DNA from: Nipponacmea schrenckii | Taxonomy: Eukaryota > Mollusca > Gastropoda > Lottiidae | DNA length: 64,000 nucleotides | Assembly (NCBI GenBank): GCA_030562195.1 | Contig: CM060199.1 | Location: forward strand, 32,508,338 to 32,572,337 | Reading direction: 5' to 3' | Part shown: positions 13,240 through 24,462 of the stretch, in pieces | Numbering within the stretch: the first letter of the stretch is position 1 | How the letters are laid out: every line of letters starts with the position of its first letter | The notes under the pieces: model-generated | Databases searched by the model: none | The model's input: only the letters and a program-made list of their open reading frames with translations | What the model was told of the DNA's origin: nothing | Translations under genes and position numbers: made by a program

Positions 13240-15063
13240 TCAAAGGGTTATGAGAGCAAACAATTTTATACCAGAATTTTGGGGAAACGTAATTTTGCGC
13301 GATATTGACAATGGAAAAAGGCCAACTTCACCTAATGCTGCTGCTAGCGGCGTGCCTTTTCCTAGACGGAGGATGTACCTCACAAAATCATTTTGGATAT
13401 TTTCCGGAGTATTACCTGGAAGCAGACCCCAGACTTCGGAAGCGTATGAAAGTACAGATATTACTGTAGATTTGAATAGCAAAAATTTGCTAGATATATT
13501 CAAATATGAGGATTTTAACAAAGAAATGAGAGAGCCAAGCGCCTTTCTACCTTGGATTGCAATTGTCTTTTGCGCGCGATGGAACTTCCCATTCTGGGAA
13601 AAGAGGATACCAAGATAAATATACTCATTGACTATTTCGAGATTGGTAGTTTCCCAAAGTTTGAAATTATAACTCTCAGAAAGTTTACCACGATGAAAAA
13701 TGACAACTTTGGACTTTTTAACATTAATTTCAAGATTCCATGTGCGACAATACTGACTAAATTTATCTAACAATATTTGGATTGCTGAAGCAGAATTTGC
13801 AAAAAGTGCTGTGTCATCAGCAAAAAGCAATAAATAAACCAATAAATCACCAATCTTTACGTAATCAGGATTGTCGTTACAAAGAAAATCATGGACATCG
13901 TTGATAAATATCAGGAAAAGCAAACTTCCCGTTAATGAACTAGAGAACTGGTCTGACAAAGAACCATTGAACCTCACAATCGAATTAACATCTTGGTACA
14001 TGGATTTGATCATTTTTATAATTGAGTTTAACTTGAATAATAAAAGTTGCCTGTCAACATAGTCGAAAGCTTTCTTAAGGTCGATAAAAGCACATATTAA
14101 TTTTTTCTTATTGTTGAGAGAATGGCTAATTATTCCATCTAGAACAAATATTGCATCCACAGTACTCCTATGGGCCCCAAATCCGAATTGACAGTTATCA
14201 AGGAGCTCATTGGTTTCGCACCATTTGGTGAGTCGGCGATTCAAAATAGTTGAAAATAATTTAGCAAATATATTAATGACACAAATCCCGCGATAGTTAT
14301 CAACCATGTTGGGGTCACCACTTTTTGGCACTGGAACTATGATACTACTACACCAAATTTTCGGGTAGCAACCTGAGTTGAAAATTATATTAAAAACTTT
14401 GCGTAGAAACGGAAGTAAGATGTCTGAACTTTCAATGAAAAATTCATTACAAATTTGATCTGGACCACAACTTTTGTCATACTTCAGTTTACGAATGGCA
14501 AACAAAACCTCCTCAGAGGTAATTTCGCTGTCAAGTGGTTCAATGTATATATAATTTGCGTTTCTAAAGGTACCATAATTGACATCGGATTGATTATCAT
14601 ATAACGCACTGAAATGATTAAAGAAATCAGTAGAAGTTAATCTCGATTTTCGAATTATTCTCATGGAAGTTTTCAAGGATTTCCAAAATTCTTTTGAATT
14701 TGACTTGTGTAGAGCACTGATTCGTCTACCAAGTTTTTTTCCAAAAATAAATTTGGCTCGTCGTTTAGTTCGATTGAACGTTTTTCTGTGTTCACAGAAA
14801 ATTAATCTGTCATAACTTGTACGCGTCTTTAAGAATCTATTTCTGCTTCGGTTGAATTTAAACCTTGCATTCCTACAATTAGAATCGAACCACTCGTTAC
14901 TTTTCAATTTGGTTGAATACCTACGAGAATTCTTCCATGTTTTTTGTTTACGACCGAAGCATGATACAGAAATATCATAGAATATGGAACTTATACTTTT
15001 AACAAATGTGTTAACATCGTCACAACTAGCATAAGAATCTACAAGCTGATTTAATTTGATCAA
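13240..15063 (-). pseudogene. LINE reverse-transcriptase domain
   Basis: A 607-codon open stretch with the RT order intact. It has a palm start 'VPVPKSGDPNMVDNYRGI', 'ICAFIDLKKAFDYVDR' with the first catalytic Asp, then 'LLLFADDTALF' with the paired Asp, and a thumb region around 'WNLEINVKKSK'. Two short internal deletions (around 'LNSIIKMIKSM' and 'SSLTGSLLF') remove family-conserved positions. It is preceded by the endonuclease in another frame and ends before the detached C-terminal segment. Confidence 0.85.
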
Positions 15064-15740
15064 TTGGTTGGATAATGATTGCCGAAATTAAATCAGATCT
15101 TTTTGAATCCCACTTAATGTAAATAGTTTCAAGACTTTTCGGGGGACTTTTTAAGTTCACAATTTCAAAATGATAGTTTAAACCAAAGGATAATGGACAG
15201 TGGTCAGAAAACTCTGTTTCGTTTTCAACAGTAAAATTAAATAAATATTCAAATGAAAAGGGTTCAGCTAAAACATAGTCAATGACACTGGAACCTCGTG
15301 AGGAGTTGAAAGTAAATTTACCAGAATTAGAGACCGATCCCAGTCGGCCATTTGCAATCAGACAACCAGTTGATTTACATAAGTCAAGTAGTTTTCTACC
15401 GAAGTAGTTGACAACAACACCTTCGGAAGATCTTTCTTTATAAGTTGCAGAGACATCACACTGCTCAAAAACATGGCTAGGAATAAACCGGTCATCACTT
15501 ATAGGGAATATCTGATCTGAGGCAGTGCCAGTCCTACTATTCAAATCACCACAGACGATAATATTACCCAACTTTTGGAATTCCAAACATGTTTGTTGTA
15601 GCTCAATAAAAATGTCAAAATCACACAAATTGTGGAAAGAACTGGATTCTGGAGGAATATAAACAAATATGATGAAAAAATCACTAGAGATATTAATTTC
15701 AGATACACAAGTAACTTTAATTAAACAAAGTTTCCCAGGA
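15026..15740 (-). pseudogene. LINE AP-endonuclease domain (N-terminally incomplete)
   Basis: Translated on the minus strand, the region opens with 'FFIIFVYIPPESSSFHN' and continues through 'NIIVCGDLNSRTG' (metal-binding Asp/Asn block), 'GCLIANGRLGS' and 'VIDYVLAEP' to 'ETEFSDHCPLSFGL' (catalytic His region). This nicks target DNA in target-primed reverse transcription. Upstream of about 15740 the frame is lost, either by decay or by sequence error. Confidence 0.8.
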
Positions 15741-17830
15741 CCTTACAATTACCCCATTAAAGGGAAATTTTTAACTGGTTCTTGGTAAATATCGAGACCT
15801 CACATATGAATGCGTTAACCAAAATGGAAAGCAAGACACAATTGAAAAGATACCAGGTGAAAAACCCAAACAAATTAATTTTTCACTGCTTAAACAATTA
15901 CCGGTAGATAAAAGAAATTTTTAACATGACTTAAGAATGAATATCCTGATCCTTTTATTTCCTTTCCTTAATGTTCTTTGCAATCGACAACTTTATTAAA
16001 AGGAAGTGCTATTTTCCCCTCAACAAAGCCATTCTACCTAGGCCTCGTGTCAACCCAATGCATCAGAAGCTGATAATTTGGGTTTTTAAAACGTCTTCCA
16101 CCTGTTTTACTCAGTTATCTTTGTTTTGGTGTTGATGTGGGTGGTTCCATATTAAACGTTAAATTTGTACCTATTGTTTTAAGACCGGGGTTAGCCCTTT
16201 GATTTGAAATCGGATAAACTTAGGATTTGTTCCTGGGGAAATTTTTATTTGGTTAACGCCTTGACAAATCCAAAAGCAAGGGCTTTGAAATTGACAAAGT
16301 CCCCAGGGCTATTGGACAAATTTCCCAAAAGGTTTTGATCAGATTCTCCGTTTAAATCCAACGAGCTATCCACATATTCTCGTTTTCAAAATGGCACACC
16401 TTCAAAATAATAGACGATTCTAGTAAAAGCCCAAAACAAATTTTAAATTTTTTCCACGGTTGAACCCTTTCAGATAGGAATGTTCCAAATACCACTTTAA
16501 AGGAACTTTAAAGAATCAGACCCATTTACCGTAATGTTTTTCCCCACGAGGACCAACTCGGTGACTTCGTGATATCTACGTTCATTATTGCCTGACACAT
16601 TCCGTGTTAAAAACAGGATCATATCGTCTGTATTTTCAATAGCCTCCACCGTTATTCAGAAAACTTTAAATTTTTTTGGAGTATTGCTCGAGGATCGATC
16701 CTATTTCAAATTTGGACCTTTATTAAAGGGGAAATAATTCCGAGTGACTTTAATGGATTAACAATGTGCGGGTTTGGCATCACTTTGAGGAGATTAATGA
16801 AACTTTAGAGAGTTACGTCCAAAAGTTGGTCCAAAAATTCCCGGGAAAGGTTTAAGCGAAGATTGACAACTTTTTTGGTCTTTTATCGTTTCCCTTAAGT
16901 CCAACAGATTATCAATTGTCCTCTTCAACCCCACCATCTGTAAGACATAATAACAGGTTAGGGACTTAAAACTTCTTTTAAAGAAAAGTCTTGAAAAAGC
17001 TTTGCAAATTGGTTCAGTGGACTTGTTGAAATACCCCTGTAGCAAAAGTAACCATGAAGGCGAAGATTATTAACATTACCGACTGTTAACATCATTTATT
17101 TCCGGGGATTCGCTTATATCAAAATGTCACGTTTAAATCTTGATAAATCTTCATATTACAATACAAGGATTAAAATTCAATCCCTTTATTTTTCGTTTTC
17201 CTTCCCGGAATAGAGAACACATGTAAAACAGTTCGTAAGCTAAAAAAAATCGGTGTCAAACATGTACAGTTTTCTTTAAATATTTCATTAGTATTACATT
17301 TAACTGCTTTGGTTTAATTTTAATTCTGCCTAGACCATCCTTTTGGAAATGTTATTCGCATTACTCTTACAGAGCACTCATTTAAAGGGGTTTGTTCGAA
17401 ATGGTCACGGTTTAAATGATTGAGCTTTCCCGGTTTAATTATAATTTGTTTTTAAAAGATTAATACATTATTTCGGATCAACCCCTAAAAGAGAATATTG
17501 TAAATTTATGAAGGTGGGACTTAATTCCTCTAAAAGGCCATTAATTTATAGATTAAATGAATTATATGTCACGGATGTTGAGTATAAAATTGAAAAAAAC
17601 GAAAATTGGACATTAAAGGGGTATTCACCCAAAACGGAAAAAATGAATAGTTTTTTCAGTATTTATTATGACGTCAAAAGTAATTTAAAGGTCATGCTCC
17701 CGCCATTGCCTAATATAACTAAGATTCAACTTATTTTATTTACGGCCATGAAAAAGGACATATATTACCTTCAACCTTAAAAATCCGGGCCTCAATTTTT
17801 TCTAAAACTATAGCATTTAAATTTACATTT
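15740..17830. other. stretch with signs of poor consensus; no gene supported
   Basis: Its right part (about 17270-17815) is a direct but corrupted copy of the adjacent 17830-18420. Isolated bases are dropped and short homopolymers stretched, e.g. 'agaccatccttttggaaatg' against 'agaccagtgccttattggaaatg'. The endonuclease frame of the neighbouring LINE also breaks at its left edge. I read this as possible assembly patching with raw long-read sequence rather than biology. Short frames here, such as 17508-17780, should not be trusted. Confidence 0.5.
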
Positions 17831-18324
17831 TAATTACTGCTTTGTTTTTGTTTCTAATTTTGTGACCTAGACCAGTGCCTTATTGGAAATGTTATTCTCA
17901 GCTTACTCTTACACTGCACTCATTGGATAAGCGGGGCTTATGTTCGAAATGGTCACGTGTAATATTTGTTTAACGCTTTCGCTATTTGAATTATAATTAT
18001 GTTTTACAAGTATGGTAACTGCACATTATTAGGAGATCAATTTATAAACAAGCCAGTTGATTGTAAATTTATCGCTATCTGTCAGTTGTCATTCCACTCT
18101 GCACAGGCCATTAATTTATAGATTAATAATGAATATATATGTTACGGATGTCTTAGTATAAACTTGATAAAAATCGAAAACTTCGTGACATTAAAGGGGT
18201 ATTCCCAATAGGAACAAATCAGAATAGTTATTCAGTATCATTATTATTATATCACTAAAGTAATTTCAAGGGATCATTCTCCCGCACATGTGCCTAATAT
18301 AGCCACAGATCTCGACTTATTTTA

Positions 18325-18775
18325 TACACCCACATGAAAAATGGAGCGTATATTGCCATCACCCATGTCCGTCTATCCGTCCTCAATTTGTCGTAAACAC
18401 TATAGAAGGCATAATTGACTGATTTTGAAGTGACTGTGTGTGAGTGTGAGTGTGCGTAATCAGTAATCACACAAGGATGAACCCTATTGAAAATCAGCGA
18501 AATTGAAAAATATTTAATTTGTTAAAAGGTGCAGTTCTAGACAGATTTTAATGAAACTTGGCAATATTGTACAGTAATTAACCCAGAAAAGAAGAGTATG
18601 GCTATTGAAGGATGAATATTTCAAGCCTGTGATTGTTACTGTACTGTCAAGTTTTTATTCAAATTCAATGCTGCCAGTGGGCTCATATAACCTTGCCTGG
18701 CAAGCTATCTTATAATCAATAAAGATGCCCTCACATAATATCCAAAACCAATTGCGATAATAGAGTGGTCATTAA
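18325..18775 (+). repeat. dispersed 'cgcccacat' repeat inserted in the left arm
   Basis: It begins near 'tatacacccacatgaaaaat', carries 'gtccgtctatccgtcc', 'atgaaccctattgaaaatcag' and 'tgatttt..atgaaactt' motifs, and includes the conserved 'gccagtgggc...gcctggcaagc' core (18656-18711). It is absent from the matching position of the inverted copy near 30430. Relatives are at 32190 onward, 33640-33750, 37240-37720 and 48110-48760. Confidence 0.65.
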
Positions 18776-19662
18776 GTAACGTTTGATCTTAAAGACCGGA
18801 ATTTTTTATTCGCAAATCATGCGCAATTGGTGATCCTAGGGGCAGATAAAAAATAGTCTTTGGTAGGTAAACTCTAGTTTTGTCCAGTACAGTTCATTAA
18901 AATCAATCACAAAATTCAAATTCATCTTAATATCAGCAACTAAAGCTACATTTAGATTTATCGAAATGAAATGAAATGAATGATTCTCATTCCACCAACC
19001 ATGTGTTCTTTGTGCGTTGGTTCGGTATTTGTCCTCGAACTTAGAAACGCATTCAACACTCTAAAAGGCTCAGCTCTTGGTCAAGTTTGTTGTTAATGTC
19101 GTCGTGGAGCTTAAAACACCCAAAAAATCACCAAAAGCCATAAAATGGGTTTAAACTATAACCAATGTAAAGGTTGAAATACCTAACAACCAAAGCGTTG
19201 TAATGGGCATCTGATTGAAAACTAACCGAAAATATCCAAACATAATATATTCACCGGAAACGTGTATACAGCCACTGCATAAAACCATGAAAAACAAAAT
19301 TAAAGAAACTTAATTTGAACACTATAACAATACAAGAGTTAAGAAACCAACTCAGATGGTCATTACAAAAGTTTAGAAAGGACACAGAGTTATAAGTCAG
19401 GTTCGAAAGAACTCAAAAACATAAAGTAAAGAAATAGGAAATTAGAATAGGCAGGAAAATCCCATTATAATATTGTAAAATAAATACAACTTATTACAAT
19501 TAAAGCAAATATAATTGCACGCTTCAATATTCAAAAAGATGTGAATATTTTATACTAGTCATACTGTTCCACCAAATATTTCCTATTCAAAATCAAACCT
19601 GCCAATTGGCGTATATTATCTTGCTCGGTCTGAACTATCTACATGTATGCATCCTGTTTGTG

Positions 19663-19693
<31 letters not shown>

Positions 19694-19730
19694 AGTTTGT
19701 TGAATTTCTAATTTTTAATTTTCCAACCTG

Positions 19731-19739
19731 TATAAATAG
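19731..19739 (+). promoter_or_regulatory. TATA box of the small peptide gene
   Basis: 'TATAAATAG' lies 59-67 bases before the ATG at 19798, a spacing that would leave a short 5' leader. The inverted copy has unrelated sequence here, so the promoter was not retained there. Confidence 0.55.
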
Positions 19740-19797
19740 TAAGCGTCAAGACAATGATTTCATTAACTTGTTTTGTGTTCTATTGTTGACATTTAAA

Positions 19798-20660
19798 ATG
19801 GTTTCTACGACAGTATTTATGGTGGTTGTAGTAGCTGTTATGCTGCAATATATTGTACCGAAGGTTGATGCTGGCGCAACTCTTGAAGACGGTAACTATC
19901 ATTTCATCACCTGATTATTTGTCTCAAACTACCTTCATCCGTTAACATTTAAGTAAAATAGGGTGTCGATGTACCTCAAAATGTACGGAGCAGATCTCGA
20001 TAATGAATTTTTGTTAGTTATTAAGTTTGATTGATATTTTAAACAACAAACCAACTGTATTGAACTTCATCTTCAATCGATCTTGATAAAACTGATGAAA
20101 TACTATAAATGTTTATTTCAGTTATTGTCATTGGCTATTAAAGAAATAAAATTTGACGATATAAATATTCGCTATAGTTTTTAAAATCATAACTACTTTT
20201 AAAGATAAGGAAACCATCATTCATTTCAAACAAATTCAATATGATCAAATAAATTCCTGGAAGAACATAGAATATTTTCAGGTATAATTTATGATGTTTA
20301 TATCACAATTAAAATTTTGCAATATACCCTTTTAGTTTCACATCGTAAAGTATATCAGAATTCTTTCATCCATCCACAATAACTAATATAATTTCTGAAT
20401 TGAATACTGCAGTAAAAATGGTATAACAATTAGTTAAAGTTAAATTGTTGTTTCTTTCTATTACTTTAGATTGCCCTTATTTACCTTTAAATGCTGAGTG
20501 GCTGTGTGACAATGAGTATAAATGCGTGGATGGATATACCATGGTCGTAGAAGAAAATTGCAACACTGACGGAACGCCAATCCGGATACCAAGATGTGAT
20601 CCTGACATATCCTTAACAAATGATTTTATGGGTCCAGAAGATTTAAGTGAGTTTATGTAA
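19798..20660 (+). CDS. small secreted five-cysteine peptide (two exons)
   Basis: Exon 1 is 19798-19891 and exon 2 is 20470-20660, joined at GT-AG sites with a split GAT codon, giving 94 residues. Exon 1 encodes a hydrophobic signal peptide (residues about 1-26, ending near 'KVDAG'). The mature part has five cysteines, in 'DCPYLP', 'EWLCDN', 'YKCVDGY', 'EENCNTDG' and 'PRCDP', then an acidic tail. The 'C..GY....C..DG.....P.C' spacing resembles the second half of a CCP/sushi module. That is only a resemblance, and the conserved Trp of that module is not in place. The odd cysteine count would allow a disulfide-linked dimer. A TATA box lies upstream and AATAAA 22 bases past the stop. The function is unknown. 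An inverted copy at 28951-29864 is a pseudogene. Confidence 0.75.
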
Positions 20661-20681
20661 AAAGAACTCAAATACTACAGA

Positions 20682-20687
20682 AATAAA
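20682..20687 (+). terminator. polyadenylation signal AATAAA of the peptide gene
   Basis: The hexamer lies 22 bases after the stop codon. It is conserved in the inverted copy (plus-strand tttatt near 28924). Confidence 0.45.
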
Positions 20688-21260
20688 CCAATTAATGAAT
20701 ATGTATAGTTCAATATTTATGACCGATAACTTATGTTAAGCCGAGAATAGACGAGGTATGGAACTCGGTCAGATGTACCGTCAGGTCCATTCAACACCTC
20801 AACTGTTCAAACACAGTTTTCCAACGAATACGATTTTTTGATAACAGATATATATTGTGTTTCTCAAAATAGATAATCAAGAGCAGATTGGTGGAATGGA
20901 AGTCATTGAGTAGCCAGAGGTCCATTACTTATTTCACATTCTGATCTCTGTACCACGAGTCTTCCAAATGCGACCGTAACACCCATAGCCACAGTTTTCA
21001 TGACACCCTAGCCACATCTTATCTTTCCATTAACATCAACGTCACATCTACCATTCACAACTTATATTATCTCCCAAATAACATCAATCTGAAACGAATG
21101 GCTCAAGTTTGGGAATCAAAGTACAAATTAAAAAACCCCATTGAAAACAGTAATAGAATACGAAATTACGGTGAAAGATACTAATCGCCTCTTCCCTTTC
21201 CCTTTTTAAATTTCCAGAACACAGAAAATTAAGACTTTATTTATATATGTAACGGCTTTA

Positions 21261-21901
21261 ACACCTGTTTTGAAATAGTATTCTGATATACAATTCTATA
21301 TTTCTGTATTTAACTTACTCTTTTACTGTTTGATACTATTGAAAACGCTTTGAAAAATAGGTCAAGGTCAAATTGGGAAAGAAACGATTGAAGAAAGAGG
21401 CGAAATGGGAAGGGGGCAAAGCGGAATAGAGGTGAACTGAAAAGGGGGCGAAATGGAGAAGGGGCAAAACGCAAATAGTGGTAAACATAATAGGAAGGTG
21501 CGAAAGAAGAGTAGATTTGAGTCTAATGGGGCTAATGAAGACGGTACAAACAAATTAGTCAAGTCAAGTGTGAAATCGAATAAAGTTCATGTATATAGTA
21601 ACAAAAGCCTAAAACCGAGTTTTACGGCTTTGTACGTCTCTCTTTCGGTTTTTTCCATCTCCCGATACCACATCCTCCCATTCGCCCCAGATCTATTACA
21701 CTTCCGCCTCCACCTATTATGTTTACCACCACTTGCGTTTATTTCCCCCTTTTACAGTTCGCCTCTATCCAATTCTCCCCCTTCAAATTTCGCCCTTGAC
21801 CTATGTTTCCATGCGTTTTCAATATTATCAGACAGTAGAAGAGTAAGTTTAATACAAAAATAGAATTGTACGATATCAGAATACTATTTTAAAAGAGGTG
21901 T
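21261..21901. mobile_element. foldback element with ~240 bp inverted arms
   Basis: The left arm starts 'acacctgttttgaaatagta' and passes through 'aacttactctt.tactgt' and 'aggtcaagg' to 'agtggtaaaca' near 21489. It pairs with the right arm (about 21716-21901) in reverse. About 200 bases of different sequence separate the arms. No transposase is present. The purine-rich 'gaaatggagaaggggc' stretches on one strand and their complements on the other create spurious frames. Confidence 0.75.
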
Positions 21902-22019
21902 ACATATCAGTTAAATGTATAAAATAGAAGTTGGCAATGGTAGATGTGAGGAGGGATGGATACAGTGCGGATTATGTAATTTCTGGGCCGTAGGCAAACG
22001 AAGGATAAAGGGCCTAATT

Positions 22020-23720
22020 TCCCATTTTAGAGAGGGGGCATTGAGTAATTACACTTCAATGGCAGCAAGTTTTCTATCTTCAGGAACAGATCATCAGCAT
22101 CAATCTTATGCACGATATCGTCATTCATCAACATAAGGCTCAAAGAATTTAGTTGATCCTCACACATAACGCTACTAGTAGGACACTTCATTAGTTTTAA
22201 TCTTGAAAAAGATCAATCTGCAGATGCATTCGATGTCATTATGCTCAAATATATCATCAGAGTTACCTCTATATTAGGGTACCCAGCTTGTAGCTGATTC
22301 TGATGAATGATTTGCATCATTTCAGTTTGAGCACTAACCTTACTTTCAATATTTCTAGGAAATGTACTCATCAATAAGCGAAATTAACAAATTTCATCGC
22401 CAGCGTTGTCCACCTCTATATCATTAAGATATGTCTGTGCCACCTTTTCCACGGCTTCAAGTACTTCGCGTCTAGTTTGTTGACCATCGCGTAAGTTTCA
22501 AGGAACCCAAATCAATCAACGAGTACCTTATACCTATCCATTCGTTCCAAAATTATCTTGAACTGAGACGCTCGGAAGGTGTCTGATAAACTCATTTCTG
22601 TCTTAGTAGTTTTCCCGTAGTCCCACAGCGTATTGCGTTTTCGTTTTCTTTCCCGTGACCATATTCTTCAGATCCGGTCAAAGTTAATCAGTATTCTCAA
22701 ACTGAGTGAAACTCTCAGGTGTTGGTAGTTCTGATATGAACGCCGATAGAGATTCTAAGTATTTCTTAACGGTGTTGTTGGCTAATTTTGGATCCTGTTG
22801 TGTCTTACTTGTCTTATTTATACTGGAGAGTATGGTATGCCACACGGTAGTCATGATGCCTGTTTCGAACTTAGACATACTTTCAGCAAAACCCGCAGCT
22901 TCAGATTTTGTGTCTGTTTTTTTTTATCATCTGATAACGACCTTTCTACCAATAGTTCTCGTATTTTACCATATCCCTTAAAGATAGCAGTAACTGCATC
23001 ACTGTGAGCTGACCAACGAGTGTCTGACAACCGTTTCAAGACTGGAGTATTAACTTCTTTTAATTTATCTTGAAGCATATTCCACCTATGTGTGGACAAT
23101 ACCATGAAGTTATACAGTCCCTGTAAAAAAAGTAAAATATCTGTTCGCACTGTCAAAACATTCTTCAGATCCTTGTCCGACTAGATTCAAAGAGTGCCCA
23201 CTACAAGGGACAAAATCAGCCAAATCATTCATCGATTTTATATGCGACTGCATTCCATTATACTCCCCAGACATATTAGCAGCATTATCCCCTACAGTCA
23301 GCTATATGAATACCATTAGCTTCAAATATAGACAGCACAACTTCCGCCAAATTCTTTCCTGTATGTTTACGGATAGGAACGAATGTAAAAAATCTTTCGA
23401 TTGGACCATTTTCTTGAATGTAACGTAAAACACTTGATTGTTGATCAATGTAGGAAATATCGGGTGTGGAATAAGCAGTTAACAAAAAAAAATCGCCTTT
23501 TTTCGTTCATGTAACACTTTTCGTCTTACACAATCATCAAAAAGTATAAATTCTTCGCATGTTCTCTTAGATAGATAAGAAACACTACCAATGCCTTGTG
23601 ATGGGAAAGAAATTGGTCATATTGTGCTATCAAATCGAAAAGACCAGCGTAATTTCCATCGTCATCATTAACGAACTGTTCATGATAATCGGTAAGCCTC
23701 TAACCCATTACTCAAATCAT
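22020..23720 (-). pseudogene. decayed hAT-type transposase of the ZMYM1-like group
   Basis: Minus-strand fragments in family order but several frames: 'GNYAGLFDLIAQYDQFL' (about 23660), 'SVSYLSKRTCEEFI', 'STPDISYIDQQSSVLRYI' (about 23440), 'SGEYNGMQSHIKSMNDLA' and 'CSGHSLNLVG' (about 23200), 'STHRWNMLQDKL' and 'RLSDTRWSAHSDAV' (about 23010-23090), then 'LNSLSLMLMNDDIVHKI' near the 3' end (about 22120). These match zinc-finger MYM-type 1-like proteins, which derive from hAT transposases with an RNase H-like fold. Many frameshifts and stops show it is dead. Terminal inverted repeats were not found. Confidence 0.8.
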
Positions 23721-24129
23721 CACTGCATACTAAAACTAAAAATCTCACGACGAAATCCTCGAGCGCACGGCTGTAAGTGTAGATTAGGGGTCTAGCCTGA
23801 GGTTTGTATCCACCTTGATTGACATTGAGCAGCAAAAAAGTCATAAATCAATATCATTTTCATGGTGCTCACAAAAAAGACAGGGGTAATAAGGCCAATA
23901 CGAAGTAATAAGGACACTTAAAGTTAAAAACAATAAAATAGAAGTAAGACCAAACGAAACGATTTTGGGGCCTATATTATATAGACCCAAAAAATAACAT
24001 ATATATGCTTCCCAAAGCAATCAAATCACTAGTTTGATTGAAGGGTTAAAGGCTCGCACAGTTCCAAAAAGTCTGGGGATAAGGTTTCGTGCCACACTTG
24101 GAACTGTCAACAGGTCCACATTTCCAGTG

Positions 24130-24425
24130 ATCCAGTGAATATTTTACTTTGAGACACAGAACTTTAGACACACTGCATTTAGGCACACGGACGGAAAAGC
24201 ACATGTTATTTAGGCACAGTGTTATTTGGGCACAGCGATTTAGGCACACTTTTAATTAAGCAATTACTCAATTGGGCACACTGTCTTTTAGGCACACTGC
24301 CAATTTGGGACACATTCATTTAGGTACACCTTGAATTAGCCACAAATCTATTTAGGCACTCCTTAAATTAGGTCAACATTCATTTACACACACTTTCAGT
24401 TAGCCACGCATACACACATGACAAA
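24130..24425. repeat. irregular minisatellite of 'tttaggcacac'
   Basis: Around a dozen variants of 'atttaggcacac' follow one another at 15-30 base spacing. It lies directly upstream of the DIRS coding region and may be part of that element's non-coding end, but this cannot be shown. Confidence 0.6.
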
Positions 24426-24462
24426 ACACATCTCCTTTTTGCTACAGACTTAAAGGTACATT

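Larger units (their letters stand above)
12640..15740 (-). mobile_element. non-LTR retrotransposon (APE endonuclease + reverse transcriptase), inactive
   Basis: Reading on the minus strand, the 5' part (about 15740-15026) is an apurinic-type endonuclease with 'GDLNSRTG', 'VIDYVLAEP' and 'SDHCPLSF'. The reverse transcriptase follows (15063-13240), with the 'FADDTALF' active-site block. A C-terminal segment with 'EDEYHFLLCCP' lies at 12868-12644. The endonuclease and RT lie in different frames that overlap at about 15026-15063, so a frameshift separates them. The RT also has small deletions: the usual motif between 'SSSLTG' and 'FINDVHDFL' is missing. The copy is therefore not active. Its 5' end runs into the low-quality-looking stretch at 15740. 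The clade cannot be fixed without a tree. Confidence 0.85.
17838..20811 (+). repeat. left arm of a large inverted duplication
   Basis: This arm matches the reverse complement of 28808-30832. Aligned landmarks are: the outer edge 'tttgtttttgtttc'; 'caataggaacaaatcagaat'; 'acagttcattaa..atcacaaaattcaaattcatctta'; the two exons of the small peptide gene; and the inner edge 'ggtccattc...actgttcaaa'. The left arm is about 950 bases longer. One clear reason is a dispersed 'cacccacatg...' repeat inserted at about 18325-18775, for which the right arm shows the empty site. Confidence 0.85.

Noticed and set aside
13190..14062. Plus-strand open frames (e.g. 13190-13618, 13552-13770)
   Set aside because: They are the antisense of the LINE reverse transcriptase and carry no recognisable domain.
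17508..17780. 90-codon frame 'MKVGLNSSKRPLIYR...'
   Set aside because: It lies in the stretch that looks like error-rich sequence and matches a non-coding neighbour copy.
20445..20660. Peptide exon 2 read as a complete 71-codon gene from a TTG
   Set aside because: The upstream part is intron with a clear AG acceptor; the ATG and signal peptide are in exon 1.
21453..21863. 136-codon frame rich in Pro, Leu and Ser
   Set aside because: It spans both arms of a foldback element; its composition comes from G/C-rich inverted repeats.
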